Origin: Zygnema cylindricum
Lineage: Eukaryota; Streptophyta; Zygnematophyceae; Zygnematales; Zygnemataceae
Reading direction: 5' to 3'
Assembly: GCA_037447655.1 (NCBI GenBank)
Contig: JBBHKE010001687.1
Location: forward strand, 71,901-135,900
Length of the DNA stretch: 64,000 bases
Below the pieces are notes generated by a model that saw nothing but the letters and a program-made list of their open reading frames with translations, had not been told where the DNA came from and searched no databases. This document shows, piece after piece, positions 31,363-43,042 of the stretch (positions are counted from its first letter, which is position 1; every line of letters starts with the position of its first letter). Both the position numbers and the translations under genes were made by a program.

Positions 31363-34300
31363 GTCAGTTTTTTCCACTCTTTTATTCTCTCTCTCTTTTT
31401 TACTTTTTTGGTTGATGTCTCTCCTTATTATTTCTTCCGTATTCTCGACTTTTCCTCACACGTGCGGTTGAAAGATTGCCACGCCGGATACGCACGTGCG
31501 AAATTGGAAACCTGTACCTTGTCGTCCGTGTGAATGTTCGCACGTGCGAGGTATGACGTGTCTTTCCAGAGTCCTGCTGCTGCGAAAGTAGAAAGAAAAA
31601 GAAAAAGAAGGAGACGGAGAAGGAGAGGGAGAAGGAGAAGGAGAAGAAGAAAAGCCAGTTGAAAAACGAGTTTCCTTAACCCTAAAAAAAACTGAAATTA
31701 GGGTTTCAAAAATGAACTGAAAAGGTAGCAAAAATTAACAGATACAAAATTTAACTGAACGACAAAGGTACACATGTACTTTCGCTGGTTTTGCAGCCGG
31801 ATGGCAGTTCCGAGACAACCTGAAAGGAGAACGCCGATCGATGCACGAGATTTTTGATGAGGTGACGCTGGGCTAGGACTCTCCATGTTTCTCTTTCTTT
31901 TTTTTTCTGACTGCCGGTTCGTTTTCAGCGGTTCGATCACGGATTCCCCTCTCCCTTCCCTCCCTCCCCCCCCTCCCTCGGAGGAAAAGTAACACTTACG
32001 AAAAAAAGAGAAGGAGGGAGAAATCAGCTACTGATAGGTGATGCTAGAACCGCCCGAACGGAAATCTTACAGCTTTGGAAGTTTTGTAAGTCAACACTTT
32101 TGCCTTTTTAGTTGTTATCTACACTTCCACTTATTTATTTGTTTTTTGTGATATTTTTTTATTTTGATTTTTCTCTTTTTTCTATTAGTAAATTTTTTGC
32201 TGAAAATGCTTGGAAACATTTATGATGACCACTATAACTTGTCTAAAAGCTCTTGTCTTTTTCCAACCCTTGTATGTAGGAAGTTTGAAGTGATTTCTTC
32301 AAATAAAAGTGATTAAAATTATTGTAATTTTAAATACAGATAGTTTAGTTTGTCGTCCAAATGGATTTTTTAAATCGATCATAAATCACATGTTTAACCG
32401 GTCAATATTTATATTTTCGTAAAACTGGAATAGAATAGATATCAATCATCTATTCATCAACTATAATTAAGGCGATATTAATCATTTATGGCCCAAAAAA
32501 GAATTAAGAAGGTATTAGTCATCTATTAATAGAAACTAGACCCAAGAAGATTTTAATCATCTATTTATAAAAAAAGAATAAGCAAGATGTTAGTTATCTC
32601 TTTATTAAACTAGAATCAACAAGACATTTATCATCTATTCATAAAACTAAAAGAACATGATATTGGTCATCTATTCATTCAAGATCGGAAACCCGAACAA
32701 CAATCAAATCACGTCTCTCTCTCCTCCCTCCCACTTTCCTTTGAGTTCAATAACAAGCCTGCCTTTCTTTTTTTGCACATAGAATTCCCCAAATGAGTTA
32801 AAACAAAACCATTTATTTTTCATTGATAAATGTGTTCATCCAATCTTTTTGTTTTCTAACTTTCTACATACTATAGTCAAGTTTTTTAATCTAGGGGTGC
32901 AATAAAGTTTTAAACGAACAGGATATTCATGTTAGCAATTTTTTTGGATATTGACAGAAGTCAGGTCTTGATTGTTTTTTATTTTTTTATGAAATAAATT
33001 TTATCTTAAGACTTTATGTATGGAACATTAATTTTTAAAAGGGTTTATGATTTTTAGGTTTTTAAGCGCAAACCAATTGAAGGGACCCATTCCATCATCC
33101 CTCACTCGACTGAAAAATTTGACAATTTTGTAAGGCTATTTTCTATTTTACTCTAAAAAACCTAAAAAACACCAAAAAACGCTGTTTCTCATTTTGTTTT
33201 TTTAATCTTAGCAATTTTGATCATTTCTTGGCTTATACCAATTGTCACCAAATTTTTATGACTTTTACCAATTTTTTGGGTTGTAAAATGTTGATCAGTT
33301 CTTATGTTTTACCAATTGTCACCAGTGTTTACTACTTTCGTCTACTTTACTTTTGGGTAGAGACTTATGTTTACTTTTTTTTAACATTTTTAACCTTTAC
33401 CAATTTTCTAGATTCTTTCACACACACACACACACAAATATATTATAGATTAGACAGTTAAATATTTAAATATATATTATTTATATATGTATTTTTGGCG
33501 TAGTTTGTTGTACGAATCGTTCATTTATTGTTTAATTATACTTATGTATGTAATCCATAAATCAACATGTATATTTTAAATGTATAATATGTTGTACCAA
33601 TTGTTCAATATCTGAGCTTGAACCTGCTTGTATCTTTTACCAAGTTATGTGAATCTTTTTTTTCCCTTTTTGTTTTTCTTGCCAAATTTTGCGCTTTACC
33701 AATTATTACCAGTTTTTACCATTAATAAAATTGTGCGTTTGACATTGCTTATGGTTAAAAAATAATTATTTTGATGTGTCATCCAATAGCATTATGAATG
33801 ATACAATAATAGTATGAACAAAACAAAACAAAATTTCTATTATAAGTTTTGCAAATTTACTTTTTCCAATTTTCACTCTTCCAATTTATCTCTTTCATAT
33901 TCACTCTTCAAATATAAACTTCCTTTTTTACTCTTTCTTATTTCTTCTTTTCCCAAATGAATTTTCGTACACAAATTTTAGTTTAACCTTTTTTTTTTGT
34001 TCCTTAATTTTACTATACTATAGTTATTATAATGCTATTATTTCTATTTATTATTTTTTATCATTGATCATGCAATGGAAAAACTTGTGTTTTTCTTCCA
34101 AATACTACATTTTATATAAACTTAATTTTTTATATATTTACAAAAGATCCCTATTGTCCCCCATTTAATAGTATTTTTTTTCTTTCAATATATTGTATTT
34201 TTCGAGTCACACCACACTAATAGTTGTATGGGTACTTTTTTGGGGTATATGGGAGGTGGAGGGATACAGATCTCTTAGTTATAACACCATTGGAGGAACA

Positions 34301-37300
34301 ATCCCAACTTTCTTAGGTCAATTAACCTCGCTAAAAGAATTGTAAGATTTTTTTTTTTTAAAGTTTTCGTAAGTTTCTTCTTGTAATTTTTTTTATTTGT
34401 TTATTTGTTTGTTTGTTTGATATATATATATTTTTTTTCATAATACATACTTCAGTTTTTTTTCAAACTAACCTAGATTGGGAGAAAATGGGGCGGGCTA
34501 GTGAGGTGGGAGGACGGGCGAGGGAGAGCGAGCGAGAGGGAAAGAGGAAGAGAGGCTGAGGGAGAGAAAGGGTGTAGTAGAGGGAGGGTAAGGGAGAGGG
34601 AGGGTGTGGGAGAGGGAGAGATGAGGAGGCAGAGAGGGGGAAAAAGGGGGTGAGAGGGGTGGATAGCGGGAGAGGAGGGGAGGGGAAAAAGAGAGGGAGA
34701 AGGAGAGGCGAGAGGCATAGAAAAAAGGGGAAAAAGGAGGGGAAGGGAGGAGGGGGTGCGAGAGGTACAGAGAGGGGTTGAGGGCGAGAAAGAGGGGTGG
34801 AGAGGAGAAAAAAGAGAGGGAGGGGAATAGGAGAGGGAGCAGGAAAGGGAGAGGGAGAAGGAGAAGAAAAAGGAGAGGGAGAAAAAAAAGAGAAAAAAAG
34901 AGAGGATAGAGGGAAAGTGAGAGGGATGGAAAAATAGAAAGGGAAAGAGAAAAAAAGGAAAGGGAAAGGGACGGGAATATTAGAGTTGAAGCCATAATTA
35001 TAACTAGAGTGGAGAAAAAAAGGATAGAAGTTGTCTTTTATTAAAAAACATTTTTTTGCAAAACAAGAAGAAAAGAAATGCTAAATAGTGGAAATAAAAT
35101 ATCGGGAAAGGAACTCTCGAGAACTAGATGTACTTTCCTATCTTGAAGAAGCACTTGACCTTACGGCCAAGAGGCATGTTGAAGATTTATAAAAAGATCT
35201 TGATCGAATTCTAATCGTGCTAAGTCACGTATAAAAAAGTTGATTGCACAGCAAAAGGAAGAAAGATTGTAATATTGAAATCCTAGATGATGCTATAATG
35301 CAATTCAAGGAAGAAAGATTGTAATATTGAAATCCTAGATGATGCTATAATGCAATTCTTAATTTCAGTATTCTACAACATTGTTGAGAAAAAAAAACTT
35401 CTACCAAAGACCACTCTTCGAAACTCCCCCTCTTTGTTAAAAGGTAAGGCCAAAAAAAGCTCAATGGAGTCCAAACTGAGGTTGATGGAGAGTCTTGGTA
35501 GGAAGTTTGCATTTTGGAGGGAAGTTTGGCATCATTATAAGGTAAGAGATTCGGCCGCAATAGTTTCCCTAGTGAAATGGAATTGAATGTCGATGTGTTT
35601 GGTATGTCGATGATGAATTGGATTGCTCATGAGAGCGAGGGCACTGTGAGCGAAGCGCCCTAAGATTCACAAAATTGTAGAGTTGGGGAAGCCTGAGAGA
35701 TTTGGAGATTGGAGAGAAGAAGTCGAAGCCATAAAGCTTCTTTGGTGGAATATGTTGTTGTCATATACTCGGCTTCTATGGAAGACAAAGCCACCCTGGT
35801 TTGTTTTTCAAATGCCTCGAAGACTAGAGCTCCCTTGAGAGGAAAGTAGTCACCTAAAATGGTGTGGCGGTTGTCTAGGTCTCCCCCTCAATATGCATCG
35901 CAGAAGCGAATGAGAGTAAGAGAGGTGTTACTCCAGAAGGTAAGGTGTAGAGATTTTGTGCCTTCGAGATAGCGAAAGACCCACTTTTAGTCAAAGAGAT
36001 GCTCAAAGGAGGGGTTTGAAACAAACTGTCTGAGTTGGTCGACTGTTACGGCAATGTCTTGCAAAGTGGTAGTCATGGTATACATTAGGTTGTCGATGAT
36101 AGACCGACATAAATCATGATGTTTCCGCGGATAAACCCATCTGTATTGCTAATGTGTCTAGTGTTTCCATCACGTTGGGTAGAGACGCGGGTGCAGAGTA
36201 ATAGAGGCGGTACTCGAGAAGGTAAGGTGCAGAGATTTCGTGCCTTCGAGATAGCGAAAGACCTACTTTTAGGCAAAGAGGTGCTCAAAGGAGGGGTTTG
36301 AAACAAACTGGCTGAGTTGGTCGACTGTTAGGATAATGTCTCGCAAAGATGTAGTCATTGCATACATTAGGTTGTTGATGATAGACCGACATGAGTCATG
36401 AATGTTTCCCTGGATAAAGCCATCGGTATTGCTAATGTGTTTAGTGTTTGCATCACGTTGGGTAGAGACGGGGTGCAAGTAGATATGGAAAATCTATCTA
36501 AGACCTTAGATATGTATTATTGTCAAAATGGCCTCCGGAAGAGTACGCAGACTGATGTAAGGGGGTTATCCAAGCAAATAGGAGAGAGGGAGTAGGATTG
36601 GAGAGTGTCTGTTGAAGAGGTAAAGAATTGGATGAAAGGGAAAGAGTACAGGTGGTTCGGACAAGGGAAGAAGAGAGAATGGTGAGAGAAGAGGGAGAGG
36701 CAGAGGAAATATAGAGATGTTTGGGGGAAATGATGCAGATAGGAGTTGTTGGAGGAGGGGAGATGTGGGTTGGAGAGGGAGAGGAAAAAGAGGAGTAAAA
36801 CCGTTTGTTGAGGAGAGGGGTTTCATCAAATTTGACGTCGTGGCTAAGTGTTACGTGGCGTTCTGGGGAAGAACCGTATTAAGTATGCTTTAGATTTTGA
36901 TAGAATAGTCGACTAAGTATCCAAGTTTTGGAGGACTACACATCTCCGTGTGAGGTTCGAGAGGCTTGATGTTGGGCAAAGATTTTGTAAATGGTTGGCT
37001 GTTGTAACAATTTTTTTCCAAAATGATAGTTGGGAGGCTTACAAAGTGCATCATAGAGGGCGCCGAGTTGATGACAGTATGGTTGTACTGTTCGGCGACA
37101 CTATTTTGTTGTGGTATATTAGCCGCTGTCTTTTGGTGGTTGATTTCGTGAATAGAGAGAAACGAGGCGAATTCGGTGAGCAAAATTGATTTATGTTGTC
37201 CGTTTGTAGAACTTAATTCGAAAATTGTGGAATTTTTCAATTTTGTTTAAAATTGTTTGAATGTAGCAAAAGTGTTATATTTTAGGCAAATCAGGTAGAT

Positions 37301-40300
37301 GTGACAACAATGGGCTGCATCCTCAATATATGTGACGATGTATTGTGAGACAATATGGCTTGAGAGGGGCATCAATCCACAAAGATCAAAGAGATTAGTT
37401 AAGTGGTCCGTTGCGTTTGGACGCAATTGAGGAGAACGACGGTCGAGGGAACATTCTTTTGATGTTGCCGGAACAAAACAGATGTTTTTTATTGACCAAA
37501 GGTTCTAATCCCGCTATAAGGCCTTTTGTTGTTTTATGTAGGCTGGAATCAGATAGGTGGCCATATCGAAGGTGCCACTTGGAGATGGTGATATTTGAGG
37601 AAGTGATGGCCACATTGGCCGATTAAATGGGCGACAAAGATGACAGGAAGTAGATTTTTCCTTTCTTAATGCCGAATCTGATCGAAATTTTTGTCAGAGA
37701 TAACAAAATAATGCGATCGGAAGCAAAAGGAAAGATTGATGTTAGTTTAATGGTGGGAGTTTGAAGTATTTTTTAGAGATAAAATGATAACGCGATCGGA
37801 AGAAAAAGGAGAGATTGATGCTAGTTTCATGGTGGGAGATACAAGGATTGACTGGATGAATAATATGGATGGTTGTGAGAGTACTCTTGTTGCCTAACAG
37901 TATAGGCATTATGGCAGTGGTGGACAGAGTGGGGACATACAAGAGAACAAATCTCTGCGAGATGATAAGTGGTGAGATGTGCCAAAGTCAACAATCCAAG
38001 TGGATTCAAGGACAGTTGATGTAGGTGATATTATGGAGGACAATGCGAATTGATAATCGGATTGAGTCATAGATGGCAGCGGATAAGCGATGTCCACTGT
38101 TGGATGAAAGAGTGTTTTCGGGTGGTTAGATGGAGATGATGGGTAAGTTTGAATGTATGAAGGAGTTTGTGGAGTGGAATGATCAACCTGGTGAGTGTGA
38201 TTGTACGGATAGGGCTGGGAAGGTTAGATAGGATTGGTAAAGAGAACTTCGTATTTCTAAGGGAAAAGGTACTTTAAATCGATTAAGTTTGCCCATGGTA
38301 TGATCCACGGCCTCTAGGATGACCTCGTCCATTTGTGGAGATTGGTTCGCCTTGTTGTCATGTTTGCGTTTGAGTGTCGGACACACATCAAAATGTGATT
38401 TGACGCTCGACAATATCGACAGGTGGTGGAGGAAGCTTTTGGCGGCTTCAGATTGGATGAAAAGGTGGCCACAGTGACTCTTGATTCGGTTTGAAATGAC
38501 TTTTTCATTTCTTTATGAACCAGTCGGAGCTGTTAAGGTTGGAAAAGTTTGAGCAATTGAAGAGTTATTAAGGCTGGAAATAAGAGATGAATAATGATCT
38601 ACTAAACTTCCGAGGATAGCCGAAATAAGATCGTTATCATAAATTGGTGAATTGGTTCTTTTGAGCTGGTTGGCCAATGATTTGAGATGTTGGACATAGG
38701 TTTGAATAATATCAGTAGGCAACTTTCAATAAGTAGTAGGCAGCTTTCGATAAGTATTATTCTGCCACTTCAGGAAGAGCTTGTTAGCGAGCCAGCTTGT
38801 TTTGGCTGCAGCGTCGGTCGGTTCAAGTTCACTACCATTAATGATTGACCAAAGTTTCTCATGACGAGAAAGATGCTTTGTTTGATATTTCCAACTGTTA
38901 AAATCTGTCCCATTGATTTTGTTAACGGTATAGGCGTTGTCGGGCCAGTAACCTATTAGAGGTGGAGCCATGGTAACATATTGAGTGGAGAAAGGGACAA
39001 AAAGGTTATGTATTAATTAAAAGAAAAAACAGATTGCAAAACATGAAGAAGAGATAAGCTGAATAGAGGACAAAAAGTATCCCAGGAGTGACCTCTAGGG
39101 AGCTAGAGGGACTTTCCTATTTTGAAGAGGCACTTGACCTTTTGGCCAAGAGCCACAGTGAAGATTTATAAACATATCTTGATCGGATTCTAATCGTGCT
39201 CAGTCACGTAAAAAGAAATTGACAACACATCAAAAAGAAGAAAGGGAGAAAAAAGGAAGAAAAGTAGCAAAAGGGAAGAAAGAAAAAGGGAAGAAAAGAA
39301 GAAAAAGGGAAGAAAGGAAGAAGAAATGAAAGGAAGAAAAAAGGAAGAAGTGAAGAAAAAAAGAATATAGGAAGAAAAAAAGAATATAGGAAGAAAAAAG
39401 GAAGAAAGGAAGATAGGCTAATATATTGAAACGAAAGGAAGAAAAACTGAAATATTGAAATCCTAGATATTAGGACAGATTGCACAAACTGCATAATTTT
39501 GAATACCGAGATCTTAGATTATGCAATTATGAATTTCGGTATTCTAAAACATTAATCAGAAAAATAACTTCTATCAAAGACTACTCACTCTTCTAACAGG
39601 GGAAAGGGAGAGGAAGCGAAAAAGGGAGTGGGAGAAAGAGAGGGAGAGAGGAAACAGGAAATGAGAGGAAGAGTGAGTGGGAGAGAGAAAAACTGAGAGA
39701 GATTGATTTTTTTAAGTATGCGAGTGTGGGGACTTAGGGCAGACATCTGAATATAGGGGGAGAGGGTGAGGGAGAAGGGGCGGTGCGAGGGGAAGAGAAG
39801 GGAGGTGAACTACAGGGAGAGGGGGGGGTGAATAGGTGGAAAGGGAGAGGGAGTGGGAGAAAGAGAGAGATTTTAATTTCTTAAATATGTAAGGATGGGC
39901 CCCTGGGACAGATATTTGAATTTTTGTTCTTTCAAAGGAACCATTCCTAAGTCCTTCACCCGACTAAAATCCCTCGAATATTTGTAAGGAAAACTTTGTT
40001 ATTGTTATTATTATTATTATTTTGTTTATTTTAACAATGTAAGTTTATATCAAAATTGTCCACAATAAAATAGCATTTTTTCCGTTCCCCTAAACCACCC
40101 TTATACTACTAACGAGAAATTGCCTTTTTTTCCATTTTTTGCCTTTTTCTCCCTCCCCCCCCCCCCTTTCCCCTCTTCCCCTCCTTTTCTCCATTTTCGT
40201 TTTTTTACTTTTATTTTCCCATTTTCCCCCTTTTATCCCCCTTTTTTTTACCTTTCTATCCTCTTTTTGACCTTTTTTTCCCTTTTTCCCCCTTTTTCCC

Positions 40301-43002
40301 CTTTCCCCCTCCCCCCTTTTCCCTCTTTTGTCCCCCCATTTTTCCCCTTTTTCCTTCTTTTCCCCCCTTCCCCCCCCCCCCCCTTTTTTTTAACCTTTTT
40401 TTTTCCATTAACTCGGAGTATTTCCTCGAAACCCACCAAGGGGACAAGAGAGGGAACTCAACCGAGGAATTTCCTATACTACACGAAAAAAAATTTAAAC
40501 CCTAAAGAAACCCTAAAACCCCCGTAAAACCCTCTTAAAACCCCCCAACCCCCCCCAAAAAAACCCTAAAACAAAACCCAAAAAAACCTCAAAAACCCCT
40601 AAAACAAAAAAATAAAAAACTCTAGGAAAACTCTAGGAAAACCCTTAAAACCCTAAATGAGAACCCTTAAAAAACCCTAAAAAAAATACAATAAACAGCC
40701 CCGAAAAACCTTAAAAAACCGAGAGAGAGCGGGGGAGTGGGAGAGGGAGTGGGAGAGGGAGTGAGAGAGAGGGAGAGGGAGAGGAAGGTAGAGGGAGAGG
40801 GAGATGGAGGGGGAAGGAGGGGGAGGGGGATAGAGACGCAGGAAGGGATAGAGACGCAGGAAATAATCAGTCGGTTTCTTGATATTGATATGGGGATGGG
40901 GAGGGGTGGAGGGAGAGGAGGATAGGAACCTTGCATCTAATGGATTGAATGGAAGCATTCCGTCGTACATTGATCAAATGACATCCCTCAAAAAATTGTA
41001 AAATTTTTTTATTTTTTTTTCCAGTATTTTTGTGGTTTTTTTATTTTTTTTTGTTCTTGGATGTGCAAATCCTTTTTTTAATAATTTTTTTTTGTTTATT
41101 TATTTTTTTAGTTTTTTTTGTATTTTTGTGACTTTTTTTAACCTTTTTTCTTTGTGATTTCGGAAAGGAGGTGGAGGGAAAGAATTTGTTAGCATGAAAA
41201 TTTATTTGGGGAAGGGGATAGAGGGAAAGAATATTTTACCAATTTTGGGAGGGGGGTGGAGAGAGAATTTTTACCAATTTTGGGAAGGGGATAGAGGGAG
41301 ATGTACAATTTTGGGGAGGGGTAGAGGGACAGAATTAGTTAGAAAAATTGTCAATTTTAGGAAAAAGGGCTGGAGGGAGAGGTTTTTTTTTGCAGGTTAC
41401 TTTACAGAAATCAGTTTTCTGGGAATCTTCCGTGGACTCTCATTAAATTAAAGTCTCTCGAAAACTTGTAAGAAGAAATATGTTTTTTTTCAAGTTTTCT
41501 TTTTTTTTGTGTCCTTTTTGTTGTCTTTAAACTTTTTTTTTGTAAAGTCTCCATTTTTTTTTTTAAGTATTTCTTAACTTTATTTAAAGGTTTTGAAATC
41601 TTCAATGTTACTTTTAAAAACGTGGTTAAAAGATTATCTTTCAGTAAATTATTACAATACCCTAAAAACCCTGAAAAAAACCCAACACTAAATATTTCCG
41701 CTCACTCTCTTTCTCTCTCTCTCCCCCTCGCTCTTTGTCTCTCTCTCCCTACCTCTCCCTCTCTGTCTTTCTCCCTCCCCCCCTCTCTGTCTCGCCCTCC
41801 CTCCCACTACCTCCCATTTTCTCTATCTCACTCTTTTTTCTCTTTCGCTCTCTCTCCCTCTCCCTCTCTCTCCGTCTCTCTCTTCTAACAATTTGCTACG
41901 TCCCACTAAATCTTTATCTTTTAAGATAAAAAAGGTTCAACTATTTTTAAAATATACCCTATATTTATTTAACTATATATTATTATTTATTATTATTTTA
42001 TATCTTTTGTTCAGTTATTTATAACCATATAAAGAGAGATTGGGGCGAGGGTGAGAGAGAGAGGGGAAGAGAGAGAGAGTGGGTGAGGGAGAGAGAGGGA
42101 GGGTGGGAGGGACAGAGATTATTATTATATAAAAAATAAAAGTTCAGGCATTTATAAAATTTATTCTGTTAAGGTGTTTGAAAACTTTATAATGTTTGTT
42201 TTGTCTGACTAAATTGAAAAAAAAAATGCTTTTTTAAAAGGGAGGAGGGGGGAGGGGAGGAGCTGCAAATCTTTTTTCTTTTTTTTTCATTATTATTATT
42301 ATCACGTTTGTTCTTTTTCTAATGAAATTTTTTCATGTTATTATATTTTCAGAAATATGTTTTTTTATTTTTTCTTTTCTTAATTTTGCATGTTGTTTCT
42401 TGTTTAATTGTTTTCCTGATTACAGTACATGTTTTTTTTTTTTAGAAATTGTGGTACAACAATTGACGGGAGACTTCCCCAGGATTGGAATTTGACCTCC
42501 TCAAAATTTTGTACGGATTTCTCTCCTTTTTGGGGTTTTATCTTTTAGGATTTCTTGGTTTTTTATATTTTTTTGGTTTTTTTTTTTTTTTTTTTTTTGG
42601 GTTTTTTGTGATGATGTTCTTCACAGGGTTTCTAGATTTTAGTTTTTTTTTTGGATGTTTTTGGAGGATTTCAGTGCGTCAAATGACCTCCCACAAATAT
42701 TTGTACAAATTTTTCTCCTTTTTTTTTTCGGAGTTTAGTGGGTTTTTAGTGATTTTTTTACCGGTGGATTAGGGAATTTTTAGGGTTTTTCTTAGATTTT
42801 TTTTGGGGTTTTCAAAGTTTTTTGTAGGGTATTATAGGTGTTATGTGTTGTTGATGTTTTCTGATTGTTTACAAAACATCTTAAATGTATGTTCATTTTC
42901 TTTTTCAAAATGTGTATATTTGTATTTATAGACATGTAATATATATAGGGACATATAGTAGAAATATGTATATAACATATATTACGGGTTTCTGTGTGTG
43001 TA

Positions 43003-43042
<40 letters not shown>

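Larger units (their letters stand above)
35010..39598 (-). mobile_element. Decayed Ty1/Copia LTR retrotransposon inside an LRR gene intron
   Basis: A minus-strand Copia element with diverged LTRs (about 35010-35423 and 38986-39598). Order from the right: gag (38971-38400), protease motif, GAG-pre-integrase, integrase core part, then RNase H remnants, as in Copia. The reverse transcriptase core with the YVDD box is missing. A 282-bp direct duplication (starts 35939 and 36221) sits where the RT/RNase H junction should be. Many stops. It lies between LRR exons 34270-34341 and 39912-39983, opposite to the host gene, and adds 4.6 kb to that intron. Confidence 0.85.

Noticed and set aside
34498-34995. 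165-codon Ser/Leu/Pro frame on the minus strand
   Set aside because: Arises from a GA-rich intron tract; no conserved content.
36566-36829. 87-codon minus-strand Pro/Leu-rich frame
   Set aside because: GA-rich sequence inside the decayed Copia element.
40490-40690. Chromosome end
   Set aside because: CCCTAAA-like repeats are degenerate, only 200 bp long and inside an intron with genes on both sides.
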